From an uncultured Campylobacter sp. (GTDB taxonomy: Bacteria; Campylobacterota; Campylobacteria; Campylobacterales; Campylobacteraceae), in the NCBI RefSeq assembly GCF_938030145.1, contig NZ_CALHGM010000043.1, forward strand, positions 17,326-81,325: 64,000 nt of DNA, given 5' to 3'. Below, piece by piece: positions 51,748-60,884 of the stretch. The notes beneath the pieces are model-generated. The model ran no database searches and was not told the DNA's origin. It saw only the letters and a program-made list of their open reading frames with translations. Numbering within the stretch: position 1 is the first letter of the stretch; every line of letters begins with the position of its first letter. The position numbers and the translations under genes were made by a program.

Positions 51748-53415
51748 ATGGAGTTTCTGACAAGTTTGTCTGAAAGCACTCAATTCTTTTTGCAGCTCAT
51801 TATAGTCTTGGGCTGTTTGTTTTATGGTGCTAAAAAAGGCGGTATGGCGCTGGGAATTCTAGGCGGTATAGGCTTAGTGATCTTAGTGTTTGGATTTAGA
51901 TTAGAGCCGGGTAAGCCGGCAGTGGACGTTATTTTAACTATCCTCGCAGTTGTCGTAGCAAGTGCAACGCTACAGGCTACGGGAGGGCTTGATGTAATGC
52001 TTCAAATAGCGGAGAAATTGCTTCGTAAGCATCCGAAGATGGTTTGTATCATCGCTCCAACTGTTGCGTGGACGCTTACAATCTTATGCGGAACCGGACA
52101 CACCGTCTATACGCTGCTTCCAATCATCTATGACGTAGCTATTAAAAATGGAATTCGCCCTGAGCGCCCGATGGCTGCTTCTACGATCTCCTCGCAGCTT
52201 GCTATCATCGCTAGCCCCGTTTCGGTTGCCGGCGTTTCGATGGTCGCGATCTTACTAGGCCAAGGCGTGCATATCGAGGGCTTTAGCAGCTATTTAGATC
52301 TACTTAAGCTAACTATCCCTTCTACTTTTATCGGTATGCTTGCGATCGGAACATGGTCGATTTTTAGAGGTAAAGATCTGGATAAAGATCCGGAATTCCA
52401 AGAAAAGATCAAAGACCCAGAGCAGAAAAAATATATCTACGGCGAAAGCACAACCTTGCTAGGTCAAAAGCTTCCTAGGATTAAGTGGATCTGCATGTGG
52501 ATATTCTTAGCCACTATTGCGCTAGTTGCGGTTTTAGGTTACGAAAAAAGCTTACGCCCTGCGTGGACTAAAAATGTCCCTGGCAAATCCGTAGAGATCA
52601 TCGTCGATAAAAAAACGGTCAAAAACATCACGATCAAAGATGGTCAGGTTATCTCCATGGTGGATGGCGGTAAGGTCGTCTCAAACGTCAAAGAGTCCAA
52701 AGCCAAAGATGCGACGAAATTTAATAGCGTCGAAATTTACGACAAAGATAAAAAGCTTACCCAAAGCATCGTCTCTCAAGACGGAAACGTCGTCATCACG
52801 ACAGGCGATAAGAGCGAAAGCATCGCAAACGCAAGTATAGTCGTAAAAGATACTATGAAAAAGACCACAAATTTAAATATGGTCTTAACCATTCAAATTT
52901 TCATGCTCTTAGCGGCGTCCATCATGATGATTGCTTCGGGTATCAAAGCGGGCAATATCGCTAAAAACGAAATTTTTCATAGCGGTATGATCGCGCTCGT
53001 AGCCATTTATGGAATTTCATGGATGGCAGAGACTATGTTTACCGCCCATATCGAGATGCTTAAAGCGTCTCTCGGCGAGGTCGTTAAGGCCTATCCGTGG
53101 ACCTACATCATCGTCTCTTTGCTCATCAGTAAATTTTTAAATTCCCAAGCCGCGGCTATCGCGACCTTCGTTCCGCTTGCTGTCACTATCGGCATCGATC
53201 CGGGTCTAATAATCGCATTTGCACCGGCTTGCTACGGATACTATATCCTGCCTACCTATCCGAGCGATCTTGCGGCGATCCAGTTCGACCGCTCGGGCAC
53301 CACGCATATCGGAAAATTCGTCATCAACCATAGCTTCATTTTCCCTGGCTTGATCGGCGTTCTTACTGCTTGCGGTGTGGGCTTTGTGCTTGCGCATCTT
53401 TACGGCTATTTATAA
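51748..53415 (+). CDS. dcuB: DcuB-type anaerobic C4-dicarboxylate transporter with extra internal domain
   Basis: This 555-residue membrane protein matches DcuB along its length: [64 protein letters not shown] and [20 protein letters not shown]. It exchanges fumarate, malate, aspartate or tartrate for succinate across the inner membrane. DcuB is usually about 446 residues. The extra length is a hydrophilic, beta-rich insertion at about residues 273-373, after the membrane segment ending [13 protein letters not shown]. The gene has its own promoter and terminator and stands upstream of the lar/ttd operon. Confidence 0.93.
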   Translation: MEFLTSLSESTQFFLQLIIVLGCLFYGAKKGGMALGILGGIGLVILVFGFRLEPGKPAVDVILTILAVVVASATLQATGGLDVMLQIAEKLLRKHPKMVCIIAPTVAWTLTILCGTGHTVYTLLPIIYDVAIKNGIRPERPMAASTISSQLAIIASPVSVAGVSMVAILLGQGVHIEGFSSYLDLLKLTIPSTFIGMLAIGTWSIFRGKDLDKDPEFQEKIKDPEQKKYIYGESTTLLGQKLPRIKWICMWIFLATIALVAVLGYEKSLRPAWTKNVPGKSVEIIVDKKTVKNITIKDGQVISMVDGGKVVSNVKESKAKDATKFNSVEIYDKDKKLTQSIVSQDGNVVITTGDKSESIANASIVVKDTMKKTTNLNMVLTIQIFMLLAASIMMIASGIKAGNIAKNEIFHSGMIALVAIYGISWMAETMFTAHIEMLKASLGEVVKAYPWTYIIVSLLISKFLNSQAAAIATFVPLAVTIGIDPGLIIAFAPACYGYYILPTYPSDLAAIQFDRSGTTHIGKFVINHSFIFPGLIGVLTACGVGFVLAHLYGYL

Positions 53416-53424
53416 TAGCTATAT

Positions 53425-53453
53425 GCTCGCGAGTTCAACACTCGCGAGCTTTA
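53425..53453 (+). terminator. Terminator of dcuB
   Basis: GCTCGCGAGT and ACTCGCGAGC form a perfect 10-base stem with loop TCAAC, followed by TTTAAATTT, ten bases after the dcuB stop. Confidence 0.8.
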
Positions 53454-53590
53454 AATTTCAAATCCCAGCGGCTTTTTAAAATTTTATAAAATTTTGAAAT
53501 TTTAAATGCTCTAAATTTTTAAATTCTAAAGCTTTCTAAATTCCGTTCATAACCCGCTCTAGGCTAATTCGTTTTAAATAAAATTTACGT

Positions 53591-53596
53591 TATAAT
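53591..53596 (+). promoter_or_regulatory. Candidate -10 box for the lar-ttd operon
   Basis: TATAAT in ACGTTATAATCCCG lies 28 bases before the larA ATG, which has a CAGGAGG site. Confidence 0.6.
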
Positions 53597-53624
53597 CCCG
53601 CCAAATTCCACACAGGAGGCAGAT

Positions 53625-54875
53625 ATGCAAATCCCTATCGCATACGGCAAAGATGATCATCTAAGCTTAGAGATAAACGAGAAAAATTTGCTCGGCGTTT
53701 TCGATCCAAACCCCGTGGCTAAATTTGACGAAACGGCGCTCATCGCAAAGGCTCTGGCAAATCCGATAAATCAAAAAAGCTTTGACGAGTTTATCGCGGG
53801 CGAGCAAAAGATCGTCGTCATCGTAAACGACGGCACGCGCCCGACGCCGACGGCAAAAATTTTAAAGCAAATTTACCCGAAAATCCGCGATAAAAATAAA
53901 ATTTTCATCATCGCCACCGGCTGCCACAGAGAGGGCACGCAGGAAGAATACGAGATGATCTTCGGCAAAGAAATTGACGCGGAGATCAGAGCCAAAAACG
54001 AAGTTCACGATCACGACTCCAAGCACGACGAGATGGTATTTTTAGGCGAGAGCAAAAACGGCACGCAAATGTATCTAAACAAAATCGTAGCAGAAGCCAA
54101 AAAGGTAATCGTCATAGGCTCGGTCGAGCCGCACTATTTTGCGGGCTACACGGGCGGCAGAAAGGCCTTTTTGCCGGGCACGGCGTCATACGAGAGCATC
54201 ACGCAAAATCACAAGCTAGCTCTTAGCGCCGACGCGCAAGCTCTGCGCTTAGAGGGCAATCCCGTGCATGAGGATATGATCGATGCGATGAAGGTGCTAG
54301 CGCACATAGACGTTTTTTCGATCCAAACGGTGCTTGATAGCGAGCACGGCGTGTATTACGCAAGCGCGGGCGACTTAAACGACAGCTTTTACGACTGCGT
54401 GAAAAAGGCCGACGAGGTTTTTTGCGTAAATATCCCGCGCAAGGCCGATATCGTTATCTCGGTCGCGCCCTATCCGATGGACGTCGATCTCTACCAAGCG
54501 CAAAAAGCCCTAGATAACGGCAAACTAGCGCTTGCTCAGGACGGAATTTTAATAATGGTCGCAAAGTGCCGCACTGGTATCGGACCAAAGCCGTTTTTTG
54601 ATCTGATGGCCTCCGCGGATACGCCTAAAAAGGTGCTCGAAAAGATCAGCGCGGGCTTTAAGCTCGGCTATCATAAGGCCGCTAAAATGGCCGAAATCTC
54701 GCTCTGGGCGCAGACCTGGGCGGTAAGCGATCTGAGCGACGATGAGATACGAGCCGTACACCTAAAGCCATACCACGACATCCAAAGGGCCGTGGACGAC
54801 GCGCTCGCGCAAAAGGGTGCGGACGCAAAAATCATCATCCTGCCGTTTGGCTCGATGACGGTGCCTAAGGCCTAG
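53625..54875 (+). CDS. larA: LarA-family nickel-pincer 2-hydroxyacid racemase
   Basis: This 416-residue cytoplasmic enzyme has all the key LarA residues: His101 (GCHREGT), His170 (EPHYFAGYTGG), the cofactor-anchoring Lys180 (GRKAFLPG) and His196 (QNHKL). It uses the nickel-pincer nucleotide made by LarB, LarC and LarE, encoded just downstream. The classical reaction is D/L-lactate racemisation, but LarA homologues also racemise other 2-hydroxyacids such as malate. Co-transcription with tartrate dehydratase and proximity to DcuB make a C4 hydroxydiacid substrate a real alternative. Confidence 0.9.
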   Translation: MQIPIAYGKDDHLSLEINEKNLLGVFDPNPVAKFDETALIAKALANPINQKSFDEFIAGEQKIVVIVNDGTRPTPTAKILKQIYPKIRDKNKIFIIATGCHREGTQEEYEMIFGKEIDAEIRAKNEVHDHDSKHDEMVFLGESKNGTQMYLNKIVAEAKKVIVIGSVEPHYFAGYTGGRKAFLPGTASYESITQNHKLALSADAQALRLEGNPVHEDMIDAMKVLAHIDVFSIQTVLDSEHGVYYASAGDLNDSFYDCVKKADEVFCVNIPRKADIVISVAPYPMDVDLYQAQKALDNGKLALAQDGILIMVAKCRTGIGPKPFFDLMASADTPKKVLEKISAGFKLGYHKAAKMAEISLWAQTWAVSDLSDDEIRAVHLKPYHDIQRAVDDALAQKGADAKIIILPFGSMTVPKA

Positions 54876-54877
54876 GC

Positions 54878-56224
54878 TTGGCTAAAATTTTATATTACGA
54901 TGCGAGCGCAGGCATTAGCGGCGATATGAATTTGGGCGCGCTGGTGGAGCTCGGCGTGGATTTTGGCTATCTTTGTGCCGAGCTAGATAAACTAAATTTA
55001 CGCGGCGAATTTTGTCTGGAGCGCAAAAACGCGCTAAAAAACGGCATCGCCGCGACCAAAATCGACGTCGTGCCGCTAAAATCGCAGCCACACGCTAGAA
55101 GCTATGCCGATATCAGGCAAATTTTAGAGAGTTCAAATTTAAGCCAGAGCTGCAAGCAAAGAGCGGGCGCGATATTTCGCACGATCGCACAGGCCGAGGC
55201 CAAAGTCCACGGCACGGACGTAGAGCGGGTACATTTTCACGAGCTCGGCGCGGTCGATAGCATCGCGGACGTCGCGGGCGCGGCGATCTGCCTCGAATAT
55301 CTTTTTGAAAAGCTCGGCGTCTCGCGCGTGCTAAGCTCCAAAATCGAGCTTGGCGGCGGCATAGCGATCTGCGATCACGGCGCGCTTAGCGTGCCTGCGC
55401 CCGCCGTTTGCGAAATTTTAAAAGGCGTGCCCGTAAGCCTAGGGCGCGCAAATTTTGAGATGACTACGCCCACGGGTGCGGCGATTTTAAAGGCTTGTGC
55501 GGACGAGTTTGCGGACGGCGCGAGCTTTAAAATAGAAAAGATCGGCTACGGCGCGGGCGGCAAGGACGCAACGGACTTTGCAAACGTGCTTCGCGCGATG
55601 ATCTGCGAGGCGGACGAGGATTTATACGAGCGAAATTTAAGCGTGCAGGCTGGCTACGGCGAGGTTTGCAAGCAAATTTTAATCTCCACGAACATCGACG
55701 ATATGGACGCCGAGAGCTTTGCGCTTGCGTGCGAAATTTTACGCGAAAACGGCGCGCTGGACGTCTTTGGCCGCTCAATCTTTATGAAAAAGGGGCGCAT
55801 CGGCTTTGAGCTAAACGCGCTGTGCCGCAATCAGGACGCGCAAAATTTAAAAGACCTGATATTTACCCACACCACCGCGATCGGCGTTCGCGAGATAGAG
55901 GTTGCTAAAACCGAGCTAAAGCGCGAGTTTGCGCGGGTGCAGACGAAATTCGGCGAGATAGGGCTTAAAATTTCGCGCGGCGAGGCTTGCGAAACGGGCG
56001 CGAGCGCGCAACAAAATTTGAACGCGGAGCAAAATTTGAATGCGCAGCAGAATTCGGACGCACGACAAAATTCCGCCGCTTCAAATTCCATCCGAGAAAT
56101 TTTAAAAATCAAGCCCGAATTTGAGGACTGCAAGGCCGCGGCGCTCGCGCACGGCACGACGATAGAGCTGGTGCGAAAAGAGGCGCTAGAAATCTATGAC
56201 GAAACTAGAAAAACTAAAGGCTGA
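54878..56224 (+). CDS. larC: LarC, nickel insertase for the pincer cofactor
   Basis: This 448-residue enzyme inserts nickel into the pincer nucleotide. It starts with YDASAGISGDMNLGALVELG, contains VHFHELGAVDSIADVAGAA and PTGAAIL, and ends with IKPEFEDCKAAALAHG, all LarC features. It is one continuous frame rather than the LarC1/LarC2 split expressed by frameshifting in Lactiplantibacillus. A low-complexity Gln/Asn/Ser insertion (about 372-405) precedes the C-terminal segment. It starts at a TTG two bases after larA and overlaps larE by 29 bases. Confidence 0.9.
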   Translation: MAKILYYDASAGISGDMNLGALVELGVDFGYLCAELDKLNLRGEFCLERKNALKNGIAATKIDVVPLKSQPHARSYADIRQILESSNLSQSCKQRAGAIFRTIAQAEAKVHGTDVERVHFHELGAVDSIADVAGAAICLEYLFEKLGVSRVLSSKIELGGGIAICDHGALSVPAPAVCEILKGVPVSLGRANFEMTTPTGAAILKACADEFADGASFKIEKIGYGAGGKDATDFANVLRAMICEADEDLYERNLSVQAGYGEVCKQILISTNIDDMDAESFALACEILRENGALDVFGRSIFMKKGRIGFELNALCRNQDAQNLKDLIFTHTTAIGVREIEVAKTELKREFARVQTKFGEIGLKISRGEACETGASAQQNLNAEQNLNAQQNSDARQNSAASNSIREILKIKPEFEDCKAAALAHGTTIELVRKEALEIYDETRKTKG

Positions 56225-56978
56225 TCTGCGCAGGCTTGGCGAACTCGCGGTCGCATTTAGCGGCGGCGCGGACAGCTCGCTGTTGCTGCGCGCAGCGCAC
56301 GACGCTCTGGGCGAGCGCACGATCGGCATAACGATCAGATCGCCCTACATGTCCTCGCGCGAGATCGCCGAAGCCGTGGAATTTGCCCGCATCTACGGCA
56401 TCAGGCACGAAATTTTAGAGCTAGGCGTCGCGGAGGAGATCAAAGATAACCCCGAAAATCGCTGCTATCTGTGCAAAAAGGTGGTGTTTTCGCGCCTGAT
56501 CGAGCGCGCCCGTGAGCTTGGCTTTAGCCGCGTCGCAGACGGCACGAACCGCGACGATCTGGGCGAACACCGCCCCGGGCTCAAAGCCAAAGAGGAGCTG
56601 GGCGTACTCTCGCCGCTGATAAATTTAACCAAATCAGAGATCCGCGAGCTATCGCGCGAGCTGGGCTTACCCACTGCCGAAAAACCGGGCTACGCGTGCT
56701 TGCTAACGCGCCTGCCGCATGGGCGCAAGATCGATGAGAGCGAGCTAAATTTGATCGAAGCTGCGGAAAATCTACTCATCGCAAGCGGCTACGCAAACGT
56801 CCGCGCGCGGTGCGACTGCAAAAATATAAAGCTGCAAATGCCCTTTTCTAGCATGCAAAGCTTCCTAAACGACGCAAAATTTAAAAGCGTGGTTAGGCAG
56901 CTCGTGACGCTCGGCGCGGCGGAGGTGACGCTCGATCTAAAGGGGCTTAGAGAGGATGTTTTGCATGAGAGAGGATGA
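56196..56978 (+). CDS. larE: LarE, sulfur transferase for the pincer cofactor
   Basis: This 260-residue PP-loop ATP pyrophosphatase has SGGADS at residues 22-27. It adenylates and sulfurates the biscarboxylated nicotinate nucleotide. Candidate sulfur-donor or cluster cysteines are C168 in PGYACLLTR, and C206 and C208 in RARCDCKN. C90 and C93 (NRCYLCKK) form another pair. The presence of several cysteines may point to the cluster-based rather than the sacrificial single-Cys version. The gene overlaps larC and larB. Confidence 0.9.
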   Translation: MTKLEKLKADLRRLGELAVAFSGGADSSLLLRAAHDALGERTIGITIRSPYMSSREIAEAVEFARIYGIRHEILELGVAEEIKDNPENRCYLCKKVVFSRLIERARELGFSRVADGTNRDDLGEHRPGLKAKEELGVLSPLINLTKSEIRELSRELGLPTAEKPGYACLLTRLPHGRKIDESELNLIEAAENLLIASGYANVRARCDCKNIKLQMPFSSMQSFLNDAKFKSVVRQLVTLGAAEVTLDLKGLREDVLHERG

Positions 56979-57711
56979 AATTTTAGAACTTTTCGCGGGG
57001 GTAAAAAGCGGCCGCGTGAGCGAGCAAGAGGCGCTAAAATACCTGAAAAACTACCCCTACGAGGACGTGGGCTGCGCCAAGATCGACACCCAGCGCGCCC
57101 TGCGAAACGGCGCGGGCGAGGTGATCTACGGCGAGGGCAAGACGGATGATGAAATTTTACGTATCGCTGGTGCGATCGGCGCGAGAGGGCAAAACATCCT
57201 AATCACGCGCACGAACGAGCGGGTTTTTGGGCTGGTGCGCGAGGCGTTGCCGCAGGCGGAGTTTAACGCTCGAGGCCGCGTCATCAGCGTCAAATTTAAA
57301 GAGCCTGCGCCCACTCAAAGCTACATCGCGATAGTCTCCGCAGGTACCGCCGACGGCGCGGTCGTGGAGGAGGCGTACGAGACGGCGCGATTTCTAGGCA
57401 ACGACGTGCGCAAATTTAGCGACGCGGGCGTGGCGGGACTGCACAGGCTGATCGCAAATTTAGAGCAGATACGCGGCGCAAAGGTCGTGATCGCGGTGGC
57501 GGGCATGGAGGGCGCGCTAGCTAGCGTGCTAGCAGGCCTCGTGAGCGTGCCGGTGATCGCGGTGCCCACCAGCGTGGGATACGGCGCGAGTTTCGGCGGG
57601 CTAGCGGCGCTACTAGCGATGCTAAACAGCTGCGCAAACGGCGTTAGCGTCGTAAATATCGACAACGGCTTCGGCGCAGCATATAACGCGAGCCTGATAA
57701 ATCATCTCTAA
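56956..57711 (+). CDS. larB: LarB, nicotinate adenine dinucleotide carboxylase/hydrolase
   Basis: This 251-residue protein carboxylates and hydrolyses NaAD in the first step of pincer cofactor synthesis. The C-terminal half is PurE-like, with IAIVSAGTADGAVVEEA, GVAGLHRL, VVIAVAGMEGALASVLAGL and SVGYGASFGGLAALLAML. It overlaps larE by 23 bases and completes the larACEB set. Confidence 0.92.
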   Translation: MFCMREDEILELFAGVKSGRVSEQEALKYLKNYPYEDVGCAKIDTQRALRNGAGEVIYGEGKTDDEILRIAGAIGARGQNILITRTNERVFGLVREALPQAEFNARGRVISVKFKEPAPTQSYIAIVSAGTADGAVVEEAYETARFLGNDVRKFSDAGVAGLHRLIANLEQIRGAKVVIAVAGMEGALASVLAGLVSVPVIAVPTSVGYGASFGGLAALLAMLNSCANGVSVVNIDNGFGAAYNASLINHL

Positions 57712-57741
57712 AATTTTAGAAAAAATTTGTAAGGGGCAAAG

Positions 57742-59055
57742 TTGCGAGAGGATACGAAAAAAGCAATACTTCCGCCTGCGGACGCATCTAGAAGTGAGTA
57801 TTGTCGGGATACTAGAATGAACTGGGCGATGGCGGGTATTGCTATTTTAGCATTTGAAATTTTTATCGCAATTTACGTCAAAGGCGGCTTCATACGCTAC
57901 TATCTAGGCGATGTGCTAGCCGCGGCGATGCTTTATGCATTCGGGCGAGCCGCGTTTAGGCTGCCGCCTAAAGCTTTAGCGCTCGCGGTCTTTGTTCTCT
58001 CGCTAGTTATCGAAACTGCACAATATTTTAAAGTACTTGAAATTTTAGGCATACAAAATTCCTTGCTACGGATAATTTTTGGCGGAACGTTTGATTGGAC
58101 GGACATTGCCTGCTACGCGATAGGCTGCGCTTTAGCTTACGCATCTGAAAGTATCATTTATGATAAGGCGCGACTATGGAGGCGTAAAAGGTTGCCTAAA
58201 AATTTTAATGAAATTTTGCAAAGCGGCGATGAAGAAAAGATCAAAGCGGTATTTCAAGCCCTCGATATAAATGCGACTGACAAAGACGGCAACACGATAC
58301 TTCATATGCTACATGCGGACAAAGATATCAAGAAAAAAGACCCAAACTCACCCTATGTGTATATGGGCGCGAATTTAATCGAATGGATCATCATGCAAGG
58401 CGGCGACATAAACGCTAAAAATAAAAAGGGCGAGACGCCCCTTAGAAATTTTATGTGGTATGTATATAAAAATTTACAACCGTATCAAAAGTTAATAATC
58501 GTAGGCAATCAAGGTTATGCTTCTTCGGTATATGTAGAACAAGTAAATGAAGTCGTTAATATCGATTTTGGAATAATGTATAACTACATATACAATCTTC
58601 TACCTAAAAAATCGCAAATTTATATTTGGCGGCGCTTCGGCAAAAAATTAGAATATCTATATGTGCCCGAGTATCCAACGGATATGGAAAAATACGATCC
58701 GCAAGAATACAGTAAATTTACCTATGATTTTTGGATGAAATTCTTAAGGCAAAAAGATAGCGTGCAGTATAAAATGATACATGCGGTTACTAATTTATAT
58801 TGGCATTGGGACTATAACGGGGAATACGGAAGTTGGATTTTATGGGATGACGATTATACCGATGAAGCTGCCGTCGAAATCAAAAAATATTTTAAGCTAG
58901 GCAATAGGCTAGATGAGCTAAATGACGACGTGCTTGATAAGATGTTTTATGATCTAAGAAAGAGCTGGCGTGCCGAAGATGTAGGTAAGCTTAGATATCT
59001 GTTCGTGCTTTGGTTGCTTAAAAATCCCGAGCCGTTTTTAGAGGACGAAATTTAA
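57742..59055 (+). CDS. DUF2809 membrane protein fused to an ankyrin-like C-terminal region
   Basis: The product has 437 residues. The N-terminal part (about 25-140) has four membrane segments with the DUF2809 pattern YLGDVLAAAMLYAFGRAAFR, SLVIETAQYFKVLEILG and FDWTDIACYAIGCALAY. The rest is soluble, with ankyrin-like repeats (about 150-235: NATDKDGNTILHML, GGDINAKNKKGETPLRNF) and an unknown acidic C-terminal region. The TTG start has an AAGGGG site; an ATG at 57817 is possible. It is 30 bases after larB and 11 before ttdA, so it belongs to the operon. The C-terminal half is more AT-rich than its neighbours. Confidence 0.75.
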   Translation: MREDTKKAILPPADASRSEYCRDTRMNWAMAGIAILAFEIFIAIYVKGGFIRYYLGDVLAAAMLYAFGRAAFRLPPKALALAVFVLSLVIETAQYFKVLEILGIQNSLLRIIFGGTFDWTDIACYAIGCALAYASESIIYDKARLWRRKRLPKNFNEILQSGDEEKIKAVFQALDINATDKDGNTILHMLHADKDIKKKDPNSPYVYMGANLIEWIIMQGGDINAKNKKGETPLRNFMWYVYKNLQPYQKLIIVGNQGYASSVYVEQVNEVVNIDFGIMYNYIYNLLPKKSQIYIWRRFGKKLEYLYVPEYPTDMEKYDPQEYSKFTYDFWMKFLRQKDSVQYKMIHAVTNLYWHWDYNGEYGSWILWDDDYTDEAAVEIKKYFKLGNRLDELNDDVLDKMFYDLRKSWRAEDVGKLRYLFVLWLLKNPEPFLEDEI

Positions 59056-59066
59056 AAGGAGAAGCG

Positions 59067-59966
59067 ATGGATAAAGAAAAAGCCGTGCAAAAGATGACCG
59101 AGGTCATGGCGAAATTCGTCGGCTACACGGGCAAGGTGCTGCCTGACGATGTGACGGCGAAGCTGCGGGAGCTTAGCGAACGCGAGACGCAGCCGCTAGC
59201 GAGAGAGATCTACAAAACGATGTTTGAAAACCAGCGCCTAGCTAAGCAGCTAGACCGTCCGTCCTGTCAGGATACGGGCGTGATCCAGTTTTTCGTGCGC
59301 TGCGGAGCGAACTTCCCGCTCATCGGCGAGCTTGAAGAGCTGCTGCGAGAGGCCGTACTGCGAGCAACGCGCGAGGCTCCGCTACGCCACAACAGCGTCG
59401 AGACCTTCGACGAGTACAACACCGGCAAAAACGTCGGTAAGGGCACGCCGAGCGTTTTTTGGGAGATCGTGCCGGGTAGCAGCGAGTGCGAGATACACAC
59501 CTATATGGCGGGCGGCGGCTGTAGTCTGCCCGGCAAGGCGACCGTGCTGATGCCTGGCATGGGCTACGAGGGGGTCGTGAAATTCGTCATGGACATCATG
59601 ACCAGCTACGGCATAAATGCCTGTCCGCCGCTGCTAGTCGGCGTGGGCGTGGGCACCTCGATCGACGTGGCGTCGCTACTATCTAAAAAAGCGCTGATGA
59701 GACCTCTTGGCTCACGCAATCCAAACGACCGAGCCGCGCTAACGGAAAAGCTGCTCGAAGATGGCATCAATAAAATCGGCCTGGGCCCGCAAGGCATGAG
59801 CGGCGCAAGCTCGGTCATGGGCGTGCATATCGAAAACTGCGCCCGCCACCCAAGCGTCATCGCCGTCGCCGTAAACGTAGGCTGCTGGTCGCACCGCAAA
59901 GGCCATATCGTCTGGGACGAGCAGCTAAGCTTTGCCGTAAAATCGCACAAGGAGTTCGCGCTATGA
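59067..59966 (+). CDS. ttdA: L(+)-tartrate dehydratase alpha subunit
   Basis: This 299-residue catalytic subunit dehydrates L-tartrate to oxaloacetate through a [4Fe-4S] cluster. It matches the TtdA pattern closely: [68 protein letters not shown] and [26 protein letters not shown] and the late VGCWSHR cysteines are the cluster ligands. The similarity to TtdA is stronger than to the fumarase at 5 kb. It overlaps ttdB by 4 bases. Confidence 0.93.
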   Translation: MDKEKAVQKMTEVMAKFVGYTGKVLPDDVTAKLRELSERETQPLAREIYKTMFENQRLAKQLDRPSCQDTGVIQFFVRCGANFPLIGELEELLREAVLRATREAPLRHNSVETFDEYNTGKNVGKGTPSVFWEIVPGSSECEIHTYMAGGGCSLPGKATVLMPGMGYEGVVKFVMDIMTSYGINACPPLLVGVGVGTSIDVASLLSKKALMRPLGSRNPNDRAALTEKLLEDGINKIGLGPQGMSGASSVMGVHIENCARHPSVIAVAVNVGCWSHRKGHIVWDEQLSFAVKSHKEFAL

Positions 59967-60583
59967 GTAAGAAAATTTTAACCACGCCGATCAGCGCAGA
60001 GGATCTGGCCGACATCAAAATCGGCGACGTCATATACCTCAGCGGACACATCGTCACCTGCCGCGACGTGCCGCACAGACGCGTCGTAGAGGAGGGTCGC
60101 GAGCTGCCGCTAGATATCAGAGGCGGTGCGATCCTGCATGCGGGACCGATCATCAGAAAAACGGACGGCGACGGCAAAGAGGGCTTTGAGATGGTCTCTG
60201 TGGGGCCGACCACTAGCATGCGGATGGAGAAATTCGAGCGCGAATTTATCGCCAAAACGGGCGTGCGCCTGATAGTGGGCAAAGGTGGCATGGGCGAGGG
60301 CACGATGAGCGGCTGTAAGGAGTTTGGCACGATACACTGCGTATTTCCCGCGGGCTGCGCGGTGGTGGCAGCGACGCAGGTCGAGCAGATCGAGAGCGCG
60401 GACTGGACGGAGCTTGGGATGCCTGAGACGCTGTGGAAGTGCCGCGTGAAGGAGTTTGGCCCGCTTATCGTCTCTATAGACGCGCACGGAAATAATCTTT
60501 TTGAGCAAAACAAGGTCAAATTTAATGAGAAAAAGGACGCGGCGCTAGCTGAAATTTTACCGCAGGTCGGGTTTATAAAGTAG
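59963..60583 (+). CDS. ttdB: L(+)-tartrate dehydratase beta subunit
   Basis: This 206-residue partner of TtdA follows the family pattern: [81 protein letters not shown] and [20 protein letters not shown]. It is the last gene of the operon starting with larA. Oxaloacetate produced here could pass via malate and fumarate to fumarate respiration. Confidence 0.93.
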   Translation: MSKKILTTPISAEDLADIKIGDVIYLSGHIVTCRDVPHRRVVEEGRELPLDIRGGAILHAGPIIRKTDGDGKEGFEMVSVGPTTSMRMEKFEREFIAKTGVRLIVGKGGMGEGTMSGCKEFGTIHCVFPAGCAVVAATQVEQIESADWTELGMPETLWKCRVKEFGPLIVSIDAHGNNLFEQNKVKFNEKKDAALAEILPQVGFIK

Positions 60584-60884
60584 TTAAATTTTGGCGGCTC
60601 CCGCTTTAAATTATACGCCTTAAATTTTTACGCCTTGCCGCTAAATTTTAAAATTTATCGCTCTAACGAGGGACAAATTTTAAGAGCTTTGGGCGGATAG
60701 CGCGGGTGCGATTGATTAATAAAACAGGTAGCGGGACTAAGCGCGAGATTAAATTTTATCTGCAAAATTTAGCTAATCGCAGGGGTAAATTTTAAAAGCT
60801 TAGACCCGCAAAGCCCCCGTTTTAAAGCGCCGGCTAAAAGCGCGCTAATTTCGCCGAAGCTCTTTCGTAAATTTAGCCTATGCG
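60584..60884. other. Spacer between convergent ttdB and sotB
   Basis: No gene or clear terminator is seen in 301 bases. It carries AAATTTTA words and one exact AAATTTTAAAATTT palindrome at 60643-60656. Confidence 0.5.

Noticed and set aside
54878..56224. Programmed frameshift in larC as in Lactiplantibacillus
   Set aside because: Here larC is one uninterrupted frame covering both LarC1 and LarC2 regions, so no frameshift is needed.
59857..60519. 220-codon frame opposite ttdA/ttdB
   Set aside because: It is antisense to both tartrate dehydratase genes, with a Ser/Pro/Arg-rich shadow composition.
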